A stretch of DNA of 28,419 nucleotides, from NCBI GenBank assembly GCA_036496265.1, contig DASXLL010000282.1, forward strand, positions 1 to 28,419, given 5' to 3'. The notes under the pieces were generated by a model. That model was not told the DNA's origin, did not search any database, and saw only the letters and a list, made by a program, of their open reading frames with translations. This stretch comes from CAYLLN01 sp036496265 (GTDB lineage: Bacteria; Planctomycetota; Planctomycetia; Pirellulales; Pirellulaceae). A program made the position numbers and the translations under genes. Positions 1 through 7,362 of the stretch are shown in pieces (position 1 is the first letter of the stretch; each line of letters starts with the position of its first letter).

Positions 1-9
1 CTGACCGGA

Positions 10-1536
10 CTACTTTTCTTGACGCTTGAGGGCTCGGCTGCCGGTGATGAGATATTCGGGGCGGCCGGAGGCGTCGCGGGCGACGAAGAAGGAAGTGGTT
101 GGGCGGGAGGAATTGTCGGCGGGGGTTCCAGAATAGAGGGCGAGGCGGTTTTCGCCGGACCAGGCAAGAGATAGTCCCTCGCTAACGCTTCGGGTTTGTG
201 TTGGGTCGACGCCGCGCCGATGAATTAGGAGCTTGCCGTTATCGATGGCGAGCTCGATCGTTTGGCGGTTGTTGGTGTAAGTGCCGGCGAGATCGGCCCT
301 ATCTTGTGGAGTCAGCGACTGGCGCTGCGTTTTTGCAGCCAAAGGCTCGGCGGAAGCCTCGCCCTCCCGAGGACGGCGCTCGCCTTCACGAGGACGGGGC
401 TCGCCTTCCTGAGTACGGCGCTCGCCCTCACGATTGTTGGATTTGAGCGATTCAAACGGCAGCAGCATGTTGAGGGCGGCGATAGCGGTTTTGGGGAGAG
501 AGCTGCCGGAGCGGTTGGTGAGGATGATGAGGGCAGTTTTTTGCTGAGGGGCCATGCGGATGGTGCTGCCGTAGCCAGTGCGGGAGCCGCCGTGCTGCCA
601 GATGAGGACGCCGCGGTCTTGGCCGACGGAGAGGCCGTAGCCGTAGTGCTCGTCGTCGCCGGGGCGGGGGACATGGGGCGAGGTGAGCGCGGTGATGGCC
701 TTTGGCGAAAGAACTGGTTTGCCGTCGAGGCGGCCGCGGTCCATGAGCGCCGTCGTGAAGCGGGCGAGGTCGCTGACGCTCGAATACATCTGGCCGGCGG
801 GCCAAGTGGCGGCGTTGTCTGCTTGAGGACGGACGATAGCCGGCTTGCCGCCGCGGATTTCGTGGCCGAGGGCGAGGGGCCAGGTCATGGCGAGCGTGGG
901 CCGGAGCGTTGTACGAGCCATGCCCAGTGGCCGAAAGAGGCGGCGATCCATCATGTCGGCGTAGGGATGGCCGTCGCGTTGCTCGCAGACGAGGCCCGCG
1001 AGCCAGTAGCCGGGATTGGCATAGGAGTGGATGCTGCCGGGCTCGGTGAAGAGCCAGGTTTGGTCCATGGTGCGGGCGTAAGCCGCGAGGGCGTCGTCGT
1101 CGTGGCGGCCGGACATGACGGATTCGTCGGTGAGACCGGCGGTGTGCGTCAGGAGTTGGTGCGGCGTGAGGGCGGCAATGGCGGGATGCAGTTTGGGGAC
1201 AACCTTGCCGATCGGTTCGTTGAGCTCGATCTTGCCTTCCTCCGCGAGGCTCACGACAGCCGCGGCCGTGAACATCTTGGTTGTGGAACCGAGGCGGAAG
1301 AGCATTTCGTGATCAACTGGCTGATTCGTTTCGACGTTGGCCAGGCCGAGGCCTTTTTTCCAGACGAGTTGGCCATCGCGGACGATGCCGATGGCGGCGC
1401 CGGGTGTGTTGGTGGCCTGCATTTCGGCGAGGGCCGTGGTTTCGAGGCGGGAGAAATCAGGTTCGGCAGCGGGGAGAGAGAGCGTCGCGAAGAAAGTAAG
1501 CCACGCAAGTAGTGGCAAAAGTTGCGAACATTTCAT
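10..1536 (-). CDS. Secreted serine hydrolase, beta-lactamase / class C PBP family
   Basis: Predicted exported serine hydrolase of the beta-lactamase/penicillin-binding (AmpC, EstB) fold. Such proteins act as esterases, D-aminopeptidases or peptidoglycan hydrolases, and the substrate cannot be told here. I place the start at 1536 because the signal peptide (MKCSQLLPLLAWLTFF, ending LPAAEPD) begins there; an upstream ATG at 1581 is also in frame. Visible motifs are SxxK (GSTTKMF, about residue 84 from this start), YxN (SYANPGY) and HGG (WQHGGSRTGYG), so the catalytic set looks complete. About 508 residues, longer than usual because of a C-terminal extension. The linker after the catalytic domain is a run of 7-residue repeats (EGERRPR, EGEPRPR, ending EGEASAEP) encoded by an invading DNA repeat at 345-435. 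A second repeat gives TRSVSEG near the C-terminus. Family is clear; the exact activity is unknown. Confidence 0.9.
   Translation of the reverse strand: MKCSQLLPLLAWLTFFATLSLPAAEPDFSRLETTALAEMQATNTPGAAIGIVRDGQLVWKKGLGLANVETNQPVDHEMLFRLGSTTKMFTAAAVVSLAEEGKIELNEPIGKVVPKLHPAIAALTPHQLLTHTAGLTDESVMSGRHDDDALAAYARTMDQTWLFTEPGSIHSYANPGYWLAGLVCEQRDGHPYADMMDRRLFRPLGMARTTLRPTLAMTWPLALGHEIRGGKPAIVRPQADNAATWPAGQMYSSVSDLARFTTALMDRGRLDGKPVLSPKAITALTSPHVPRPGDDEHYGYGLSVGQDRGVLIWQHGGSRTGYGSTIRMAPQQKTALIILTNRSGSSLPKTAIAALNMLLPFESLKSNNREGERRTQEGEPRPREGERRPREGEASAEPLAAKTQRQSLTPQDRADLAGTYTNNRQTIELAIDNGKLLIHRRGVDPTQTRSVSEGLSLAWSGENRLALYSGTPADNSSRPTTSFFVARDASGRPEYLITGSRALKRQEK
174..200. repeat. TRSVSEG-type dispersed repeat fragment
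   Basis: The stretch CCCTCGCTAACGCTTCGGGT reads on the minus strand as TRSVSEG within the serine hydrolase. From memory this peptide recurs in unrelated planctomycete proteins, which points to a dispersed nucleotide repeat. It has the two arms CCCTCGCT and a short CG-rich centre but is only a fragment. The family assignment is from memory and untested. Confidence 0.55.
345..435. repeat. 21-bp tandem repeat read in frame as EGERRPR/EGEASAEP
   Basis: About four units of 21 bp (typified by GCCTTCACGAGGACGGGGCTC), each coding seven residues on the minus strand. The peptide EGEASAEP resembles the REGEAPAEP strings I know from many planctomycete proteins, so this is probably a mobile or amplified repeat rather than a native domain. 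It sits in the linker between the hydrolase catalytic domain and its C-terminal region, where an in-frame insertion is likely to be tolerated. Confidence 0.8.
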
Positions 1537-1589
1537 CGACTTAGCAGCTCGCATCTCAATTGCCTTTTTCTCGACCGTCAAACGTAACG

Positions 1590-1991
1590 TTACTTTAGCA
1601 AAGCGATAAAGCCCGCTTGCTCAAAATCGCGATCGCCGGTTAACGCTTCTTGCAGTTGTTCTTTCTTCATTACTACGAACGAAATGCAGTCGGTGAGTGA
1701 CCATGACTTATCTTGCCGACCGCGATAGAGTGCGATGCCTTCGTCGAATAATGAGTCTGAGCACGACACAATTCGGACGCTCGGATTACGAATCAGTCTC
1801 TCGTACAAAACGGCAATCGTTTCACGCCAAGGTGGCTTCGCGAGGCCATCAGCAACTTCCGTCAAAACCCATCGTGTCGTTATTATTTCACCTTCAAACG
1901 TCGCGGCAAATTCAATCGCGTCCGCATGTTTGCCATCGTCTTCGCTCACTAATGCAAAAAAATAGAATGAGTCGGCAAATACTCGCCTCAT
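1590..1991 (-). CDS. PIN-domain toxin (VapC-like ribonuclease)
   Basis: PIN-fold endoribonuclease of 133 residues, the toxin half of a type II toxin-antitoxin pair. The four acidic positions expected for the Mg/Mn site are visible: D7 in the first strand (FADSFYF), E45 (LTEVADGL), D101 (SLTDCISF) and D120/D122 (TGDRDFEQAGF). The gene starts inside the stop codon of the antitoxin gene through a 4-bp ATGA overlap (1988-1991), implying translational coupling. VapC toxins cleave specific tRNA or rRNA sites, but the target cannot be inferred here. The unusually Phe-rich N-terminus (FYFFALV) matches a PIN subgroup common in planctomycetes and cyanobacteria. No frameshift is seen. Confidence 0.9.
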   Translation of the reverse strand: MRRVFADSFYFFALVSEDDGKHADAIEFAATFEGEIITTRWVLTEVADGLAKPPWRETIAVLYERLIRNPSVRIVSCSDSLFDEGIALYRGRQDKSWSLTDCISFVVMKKEQLQEALTGDRDFEQAGFIALLK

Positions 1992-2209
1992 TTCTTCGGC
2001 GTCCCGTGCAAGTAGTGATCGTGCTGTTCCGCAAAATCTGACGGCAATCCTTTAACCGATCCAGCGAGGTCCAGCAGGTTCGCAAGCGTTGGGTTTACAG
2101 CGGTCGAGCTAGTGGTTGGCAACACCACTGTTACTCGCGTTCCATCGTCAACCGCGGGCACATGATCAAACACCACGACGCCATTCTTTATTGTCCCAGT
2201 AAGTGTCAT
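1988..2209 (-). CDS. VapB-type antitoxin (AF2212/DUF104-like)
   Basis: Antitoxin of 73 residues directly upstream of, and overlapping, the PIN toxin. The N-terminal pattern of a short beta strand, 'NGVVVFDHVPAVDDGTRVTVVLP', with charged and hydrophobic residues alternating, resembles the AF2212/DUF104 or AbrB-like small antitoxins that start with IxGxIKNG. The C-terminal third (LANLLDLAGSVKGLPSDFAEQHDHYLHG) is probably the toxin-wrapping tail. A good Shine-Dalgarno (CGGAG, 8 bases upstream) supports the ATG at 2209. Pairs of this kind usually repress their own promoter. No operator palindrome is evident in the short upstream gap, so regulation is inferred from the family only. Confidence 0.8.
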   Translation of the reverse strand: MTLTGTIKNGVVVFDHVPAVDDGTRVTVVLPTTSSTAVNPTLANLLDLAGSVKGLPSDFAEQHDHYLHGTPKK

Positions 2210-2265
2210 CGCACGAACTCCGAGTTAGATCCTGCCTAAATTATACCTCATTGAGCCGCAGGCTC

Positions 2266-3393
2266 TCACCGCTTGTTCTTGTCGATTTGCGGGGGCTCGG
2301 ATTTGTCCCATTTGACGAGCTTTTCGGCGTCGGAGGGTTCGGTGAGGGGGCGGATGACGCGGAAACCGAGGAAAAGGGCGTCGGTGAAGTACCAAATGCT
2401 TTGGGGGACTTGGGGGTCTTGTTGTTTCCAGTCGTCGCTGGAGGGAATGCGGGAGGCGGTGCGGTTGCGGCGAGGGCCGTCGTCCCAGGAGCCGCCGCGG
2501 GTGACGCGTTTGTATTCGGTAAGCGGCACGATGAGCGGATCTTTCGCGATGCCTTGGTCTTTGCACTTGGCGTAGAAATCGGTCGTGTATTGATCGAGGC
2601 ACCATTCGGCGACGTTGCCGTGCATGTCGTGCAAGCCCCAGGGGTTCGGTTTTTTTAGCCCGATCTTCTGGTACTTCTCGTCGCTGTTTTCGAGGTACCA
2701 GGCGTAGTCACCAAGCTTTTCCGGATCGTCGCCGAAGGAATAAGCCGTGGTTGTGCCGGCGCGGCAAGCGTATTCCCATTCGGCTTCGGTCGGCAGGCGG
2801 TAGTAGCGGCCGGTTTTGGCGCTGAGCCATTGGCAGAAGACGCGGGCGGAGTGCTGGGTCATGCAGATCGCGGGAAAGCCGCGTTTGCCCATGCCGAAGG
2901 TCATGTCGGTGTAGGGCTTGGTCGGTTGCGTGAGCTGGAATTTTTCGGCGAACTTGTCGCGTGGGGTTTCGGGAAATGAGAGCTGCTGACGTTTGAGGAT
3001 GTCGAGGTCCGACATCCAAACTTCGTAGGCGTCCCAGGTGATTTCGCACTTGGCCATCCAGAACGGCGAGATTTCGACTTCGTGCTGCGGGCCTTCATCG
3101 GGATAGCGGCCTTTTTCGCTGTCGGGGCTGCCCATGAGGAATTTGCCGCCGCGGATGGGGAGCATGTCGATCTTGGCGTCGGTGTGCTCGATGAGCTCGG
3201 TGTAGGGCTTCATCTGCGATTCGGTTTTGGCATCCGAATCGGGAATTGGCAGCGGGGCGGGATGTTCGGCGGCGGAGCCAATGCAGGCCGCAGACGCGAT
3301 GGCAGCAGCAAGCAAGTAGATTGCCGGACGTCTGGAGAAGAAAATCTCACACAGAGGCACAGAGGCACAGAGGCGCAGAGGCAAATTCTTCAT
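2266..3393 (-). CDS. Secreted SUMF1/FGE-fold protein lacking the catalytic cysteine
   Basis: Formylglycine-generating-enzyme-like (SUMF1) domain protein of about 375 residues. Signature blocks run in order: GGKFLMGSPDSE, HEVEISPFWMAKCEIT, YRLPTEAEWEYACRAG, HDMHGNVAEWC, RGGSWDD and LGFRVIRP. True FGE carries two active-site cysteines just after RGGS. Here that stretch is WDDGPRRNRTASR with none, so sulfatase-activating activity is unlikely. It may be a binding or other SUMF1-fold protein. The N-terminus is odd: after MKN come residues LPLRLCASVPLC, encoded by an 8-bp tandem repeat, and then a conventional signal peptide (RRPAIYLLAAAIASAACIGSAAE). An in-frame ATG at 3417 is the alternative start. 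Planctomycete genomes hold many such paralogues. Confidence 0.9.
   Translation of the reverse strand: MKNLPLRLCASVPLCEIFFSRRPAIYLLAAAIASAACIGSAAEHPAPLPIPDSDAKTESQMKPYTELIEHTDAKIDMLPIRGGKFLMGSPDSEKGRYPDEGPQHEVEISPFWMAKCEITWDAYEVWMSDLDILKRQQLSFPETPRDKFAEKFQLTQPTKPYTDMTFGMGKRGFPAICMTQHSARVFCQWLSAKTGRYYRLPTEAEWEYACRAGTTTAYSFGDDPEKLGDYAWYLENSDEKYQKIGLKKPNPWGLHDMHGNVAEWCLDQYTTDFYAKCKDQGIAKDPLIVPLTEYKRVTRGGSWDDGPRRNRTASRIPSSDDWKQQDPQVPQSIWYFTDALFLGFRVIRPLTEPSDAEKLVKWDKSEPPQIDKNKR
3346..3382. repeat. 8-bp tandem repeat in the N-terminal coding region (four units)
   Basis: Four consecutive 8-bp units, ACAGAGGC three times then GCAGAGGC, at 3351-3382, preceded by CTCAC. It is the same family as the copies at 11491-11577 and 19001-19040. 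It lies in frame inside the SUMF1-fold gene just after the start codon. Because 8 is not a multiple of 3, gain or loss of a unit would break the reading frame. Confidence 0.85.
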
Positions 3394-3550
3394 GATGGAA
3401 TTCTCAGGTGAACGCATCGGTTCCGTGGCGATGCGGATGATACATGTGCACGTTGCTCGCCTGGAAAGACGTAGTCCCGCCGTTGAAAACTAGTTTAGCC
3501 GGATTTGGGTATGATGCGGCAGGCCTTTTCCTGCCCTGATCAGAAGGTGC

Positions 3551-3569
3551 AGTTGGCATTATGCTAACT
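3551..3569. promoter_or_regulatory. 19-bp palindrome upstream of lysA (candidate operator)
   Basis: AGTTGGCAT-T-ATGCTAACT is a near-perfect inverted repeat with one mismatch per arm, about 95 bases upstream of the lysA start, in the gap between two divergent genes. Its size and symmetry fit a dimeric regulator site. No regulator is encoded nearby, so the function is a guess. Confidence 0.4.
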
Positions 3570-3662
3570 GAACCTTGGCGAGGGAATTAGCGTCCTTTGC
3601 GATCCACCCGGCAACTTGCTGCCGAACAATCTGCCACTCGATTCAACCGCGCCGAATCAACT

Positions 3663-4943
3663 ATGCCGATTTCCGAACCATTTTGCACGTCACGCACTGA
3701 GATTGCGGGCGTTTCGATTCCTGAGCTTGCCCAGCGTTTCGGTACGCCAGTGTATGTCTATGATGCGGCCAAAATTGTGGAGCGGATTAACGATCTCAAG
3801 CAATTCGATGTTATTCGCTTTGCTCAGAAAGCTTGCTCGAACATCGGAATTCTGGCTTTGGCGCGCAAGCACGGCGTGGTCGTCGATGCGGTTAGCGCGG
3901 GCGAGATTCACCGGGCGTTGAAGGCCGGCTATAAGGCGGGCGGCACGAAGCATCCCGAAATTGTCTATACGGCCGATATTTTTGACCGCGATTCGCTAGA
4001 AGCTGTAGTGAAACTTGGAATTCCGGTGAATTGCGGATCGCCGGTGATGATCGATCAGCTTGGTGCGCGGTTGCCGGGTGCGAATATTACGCTGCGGATC
4101 AATCCGGGATTTGGTCATGGGCATAGTCAAAAGACGAATACGGGCGGCGAGCAATCGAAGCACGGCATTTGGCACGAGCAGCTCGACGATTGTTTGCGGC
4201 GGGCCGATCATCACGGCTTAAACATTACCGGCGTGCATATGCACATTGGCAGCGGAACTGACCTCGAGCATTTGGCCCAGGTCTGCGGCGCGATGGAAAA
4301 ATGCGCGACGCAGGTGGGACGGTCGATTACGACGATTAGCGCCGGCGGAGGTTTGCCGACGCCGTATCGCGAGGGGCAAACATTTGTTGATTTGGATCGC
4401 TATTTCAAGCTTTGGGATGCTAGCCGCAAGCGGCTGGAAGAACAATTTGGGCACAAATTGACGCTGGAGATTGAGCCGGGGCGGTATTTGGTTGCTGAGA
4501 GCGGGTATCTCGTCAGTGAGATTCGGGCGGTGAAGCAGACGGGCGGCAATACGTTTTATTTGCTCGACGCGGGGTTCAATAACTTGGCGCGACCGATTCT
4601 GTACGGGGCTTATCATCCGATGTCGGTTTGTGCCGCGAATGGGGCGGAAAGGCACGGAGAGCGATCCTTGCAAGAGGTTGTCGTTGGCGGTCCGCTTTGT
4701 GAGTCGGGCGATATTTTCACGCAGGAAGAAGGCGGATTCGTTTGCAAGCGGTCGTTGCCGGCGGCGGACGTCGGTGATTACCTGGTCATTGAGCGGGCGG
4801 GAGCGTACGGCTTTGTCATGGCGAGCAACTACAACGGCAAGCCAATGCCGGCGGAAGTGCTAATTGCAAACAAGCAACCCAAGCTGATTCGCAGTCGGCA
4901 GACGCTGGATGACTTGATCCGAGGCGAGGCGATTCCTGAATGA
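3663..4943 (+). CDS. lysA: Diaminopimelate decarboxylase
   Basis: PLP-dependent fold-type III decarboxylase converting meso-diaminopimelate to L-lysine, the last step of lysine synthesis, cytosolic. I chose ATG 3663 because the conserved domain (GTPVYVYD) starts about 27 residues later; the frame is open further upstream. About 426 residues, normal for the family. Visible features are the PLP lysine K56 in IRFAQKACSN, the MHIGSG motif, the phosphate-binding glycine run SAGGGLPTPY, EPGRYLV, and the CESGDIF motif supplying the inter-subunit active-site cysteine. NFxxLARP near the C-terminal third is also typical. The related decarboxylases for ornithine or carboxynorspermidine share the fold, but the CESGDIF and EPGRYLV context favours LysA. 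It appears monocistronic, preceded by a palindrome at 3551-3569. Confidence 0.92.
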   Translation: MPISEPFCTSRTEIAGVSIPELAQRFGTPVYVYDAAKIVERINDLKQFDVIRFAQKACSNIGILALARKHGVVVDAVSAGEIHRALKAGYKAGGTKHPEIVYTADIFDRDSLEAVVKLGIPVNCGSPVMIDQLGARLPGANITLRINPGFGHGHSQKTNTGGEQSKHGIWHEQLDDCLRRADHHGLNITGVHMHIGSGTDLEHLAQVCGAMEKCATQVGRSITTISAGGGLPTPYREGQTFVDLDRYFKLWDASRKRLEEQFGHKLTLEIEPGRYLVAESGYLVSEIRAVKQTGGNTFYLLDAGFNNLARPILYGAYHPMSVCAANGAERHGERSLQEVVVGGPLCESGDIFTQEEGGFVCKRSLPAADVGDYLVIERAGAYGFVMASNYNGKPMPAEVLIANKQPKLIRSRQTLDDLIRGEAIPE

Positions 4944-4970
4944 GGCGGCTGAGTGCCGGCGGCGAAACCT

Positions 4971-5192
4971 CTAAACCTCACCAAGCTGCGGCTGGATGGT
5001 CGTTAGCGGAGGGAGCACGGGCTCCGAAAAAGCTGGTTCTTCGCAGGATGGCGACTTCAACTCGTCGTTGCCAGCGCGGAACTCCCCTTCGCAGTGGGTG
5101 CAGGACATCTGGCGGCCAAAATACTTGGCGGGGATGCGTAGAGCTCGCCCGCAGACTGGGCATGATTGATAGAACACAGTAACTGCCGCCAT
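4971..5192 (-). CDS. Small zinc-ribbon protein
   Basis: Short protein of about 73 residues with two CxxC pairs, CPVCGRALRIP and CTHCEGEF, spaced like a zinc ribbon. The spacing and the 'AKYFGRQMSCTHC' stretch match the short zinc-finger/MJ0042-like segment found at the start of many planctomycete proteins. I choose ATG 5192 over 5207 because a strong Shine-Dalgarno (GGAGG) sits 8 bases before it. The C-terminal half is Pro- and Glu-rich and probably disordered. It converges tail to tail with lysA across a 27-bp gap. Function unknown. Confidence 0.7.
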   Translation of the reverse strand: MAAVTVFYQSCPVCGRALRIPAKYFGRQMSCTHCEGEFRAGNDELKSPSCEEPAFSEPVLPPLTTIQPQLGEV

Positions 5193-5473
5193 GTCAGTAA
5201 CCTCCATACTACCGCCGGGCGTTTTGCACTTCGCGCGCCAATGCAGGGCCTGATTTTAGGGAATGCTAGACGCCTTTGCAAGTCGCTAGCGGGAAATATT
5301 CCCGACTTGTAACGGGCAATGTGTCGCGACTGCACGACCAAAAGACACGATAATTGGCGGGTGGTTCGCCGGCGAGCAGTGCCGAAATGCGATTATTCTG
5401 ATGAGGTTGTGTGCGGGGAAAGGTGACAGTGGGATACGGGCAGCCGCAGGGCTGAAATGGCTAACATACGTTG

Positions 5474-5962
5474 ATGAATGAGGAACGTGGGAATTCGAGG
5501 AGCTCCGGCACCCGGGCGGTGTTAGGGATGTTCGCCGTCGCCATTCTGATGGCGGCGATGGCCTGGTGGTGGAACTATCACCGGGGTCAAAAGGCGTTGG
5601 ATTTTTATGGACCGGAGGGGGTGTTACTGATTCGGACGGCGCCCGTCGTGGAGTTTTTGCAGCCGACGCCGGAAGCGGTGATCGACATCAGCAAGGCGCC
5701 GGGGCTAATCAACGCGCGGGCGTCGCTGCTTAGCGATGCGAGCTATGATTGGACGGCGACGGCCGTTCGCGAGGAGTCGCCGCTGTTTTCGGTGCGGTTT
5801 CGTCGTGGGGATAGGTCGGTCGTGATGACGTTCGATTTCGAGAATCGAACGGTGCATGCTTCGACAACGGATAAGACGGCGCGGCTGGTGAAGAAAACGG
5901 CGGAGGGGTGGCAGAACTATCTCGCGAGGCAGAGCAAGTCGCACTCAACGAACAGCGACTAG
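5474..5962 (+). CDS. Membrane-anchored protein of unknown function
   Basis: About 162 residues. A hydrophilic N-terminus of some 16 residues (NEERGNSRSSGTRA) precedes one membrane helix (VLGMFAVAILMAAMAWWW) and then a mixed alpha/beta domain that would lie outside the cytosol. Residues such as FYGPEGVLLIRTAPVVEF and SLLSDASYDWTATA are regular but match no family I recognise. ATG 5474 is taken as start; TTG 5471 directly before it is also possible. The gene is convergent with larA, 9 bases apart, and stands alone on the plus strand. Confidence 0.75.
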   Translation: MNEERGNSRSSGTRAVLGMFAVAILMAAMAWWWNYHRGQKALDFYGPEGVLLIRTAPVVEFLQPTPEAVIDISKAPGLINARASLLSDASYDWTATAVREESPLFSVRFRRGDRSVVMTFDFENRTVHASTTDKTARLVKKTAEGWQNYLARQSKSHSTNSD

Positions 5963-5971
5963 GCGGAAGCG

Positions 5972-7243
5972 TTAGGCGACCTGGGCCAACACGTACGGGC
6001 CTTTAGGAATGACGGCGATATTCGCGGTGGGGCCATATTCGCTGAGCGAAGCGGCGACGGCGGATTCGACCGTTGAAGCGGCTTCGACGAAGAGGCTGTT
6101 CAACACATCGGCCGAGAGCCCGCCGCTGACGATTTTTACCTTGGCTTTGCGGCGCACTTTGGCGAGCTCTTCGAGCTGCCACTGATCCATGACGAAATAG
6201 TCTTTGCCCAAGATGCGCTCGACGAAGATTTCAAGCGATTCGTTATCGCGGAAGAGCTGCTGGAACTGCGGGCTGCCGATGCCTTCGGTGAGACTGGCGC
6301 AGAGAATGATCGTTCCGCCTTGTTTAACGATGGGCAGTGCGCCCGTGAGACCTTTGACGGCTTGATAAAACGTCGTGTCGAGTGGATAGCCGGCGCAGCT
6401 CGTGACGACGATATCGACGGGCTCTTTTACGGTGTCGCGGACGACGTCGCGAACGAAATCGACGCCTTCGTGAAATGCCGAAATCATGTCGCCGGCTACG
6501 AATTTGAGCGGGCGGCGCTCGGCGTCGATCACGACGTTGACGATGAAATCGCAGCCGGCTTTCTTGCCGATCCAGGTGTTTTCCTCGTGAACGGGATTGC
6601 CTTCGAGGATGCCGCAATCGGCCTTCGGGTTTTCCAAAAAGTCGGGGCCGTGCCAGACTTTGACCGTTTCGAGGGCCGCGATGCCGGGGCAGATTAGCTT
6701 GCGGCCGCCTGAGAAGCCGGCCATTAAGTGCGGTTCGATCAGGCCGGTGGTGATTTTCAAATCGGCGTTGACATAGCGGGTGTCGATCCAAATGGGCACG
6801 CCGCGGGGGCTGTTGCCGAGAAATGTGTGTTCCTCAAGCGCCTGGCCGTGGTGATTCTCGATGCGGTAGTTTTCGTAGATGTGGCGGCCGACTATTTCGA
6901 TCAGCTCATCACCTTCATTGGGGCGATGCAGCCCGGTGGCGACGAGGATCGTGATTTTGCTGCGCGGGAGGCCAACGTTTTCGAGAATATCGAGGACTGG
7001 CCGCAGGATCAGCTCGTTGGGCACCGGCCGCGTGATGTCGCAAATGAGGATGCAGGCATCTTGGCGGCCTTTGGCGAGTTCGGCGAGCGGCGGGGCGCCG
7101 TTGGGCTGCGTGAGGACCTTGAGGAGCGAGGCCTGCGGATCGGGAAGCGGCGGGGCGTCTTTGTAGTGCAGCGTCCGGACGATGCGCTCGTCGGGCAATT
7201 CGGCGAGTAGGCCTGTGCGACCGTATTCGAACTTGATGCGCAT
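5972..7243 (-). CDS. larA: LarA-family nickel-pincer racemase/epimerase
   Basis: LarA-like (DUF2088) protein of 423 residues, the family that racemises lactate or other alpha-hydroxy acids using the nickel-pincer nucleotide cofactor. The residues known from Lactiplantibacillus LarA are all visible: D69 and R72 in CDITRP, H106 in TGLHRP, H172 in EPHLMAGFSGG, cofactor lysine K182 in GRKLICPG, and nickel-ligand H198 in WHGPDF. The substrate may not be lactate, since LarA homologues act on several hydroxy acids. The cofactor genes larB, larC and larE are not in this window and would have to be elsewhere. A GAGG Shine-Dalgarno precedes the ATG. A half-copy of the REP element starts about 10 bases upstream of the start codon. 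Confidence 0.9.
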   Translation of the reverse strand: MRIKFEYGRTGLLAELPDERIVRTLHYKDAPPLPDPQASLLKVLTQPNGAPPLAELAKGRQDACILICDITRPVPNELILRPVLDILENVGLPRSKITILVATGLHRPNEGDELIEIVGRHIYENYRIENHHGQALEEHTFLGNSPRGVPIWIDTRYVNADLKITTGLIEPHLMAGFSGGRKLICPGIAALETVKVWHGPDFLENPKADCGILEGNPVHEENTWIGKKAGCDFIVNVVIDAERRPLKFVAGDMISAFHEGVDFVRDVVRDTVKEPVDIVVTSCAGYPLDTTFYQAVKGLTGALPIVKQGGTIILCASLTEGIGSPQFQQLFRDNESLEIFVERILGKDYFVMDQWQLEELAKVRRKAKVKIVSGGLSADVLNSLFVEAASTVESAVAASLSEYGPTANIAVIPKGPYVLAQVA

Positions 7244-7253
7244 GCCACCCTCG

Positions 7254-7276
7254 TTTAACCGCCGCCCCCAGGCGGC
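7254..7276. repeat. REP element, right-half fragment
   Basis: GTTTAACCGCCGCC followed by CCCAGGCGGC corresponds to the second hairpin of the full REP copies at 7734-7773 and 8427-8466; the first hairpin is missing. It lies directly upstream of the larA Shine-Dalgarno, so it would be transcribed in, or abut, the larA leader. Confidence 0.7.
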
Positions 7277-7295
7277 ACATCTCTTGATCCACGAA

Positions 7296-7330
7296 ACGGC
7301 CCGTGGACGGGCCGTTTAACCACCTCCGCG
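7296..7330. repeat. REP element, left half with decayed right half
   Basis: CGGCCCGTGGACGGGCCG forms a stem with a TGGA loop, followed by the GTTTAACC linker of the full REP copies. The second hairpin is degenerate (ACCTCCGCGAT). It lies downstream of the small basic protein gene, between that gene and larA. Confidence 0.75.
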
Positions 7331-7362
7331 ATACCCCACCACACGATATTCGCGCACGCAAA

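Noticed and set aside
262..1512. 416-residue open frame on the plus strand opposite the serine hydrolase
   Set aside because: It is the antisense shadow of a well-supported gene with SxxK, YxN and HGG motifs. The translation has no recognisable domain and arises from high GC at third positions.
2266..3393. Annotation as functional formylglycine-generating enzyme
   Set aside because: The two catalytic cysteines after RGGSW are missing.
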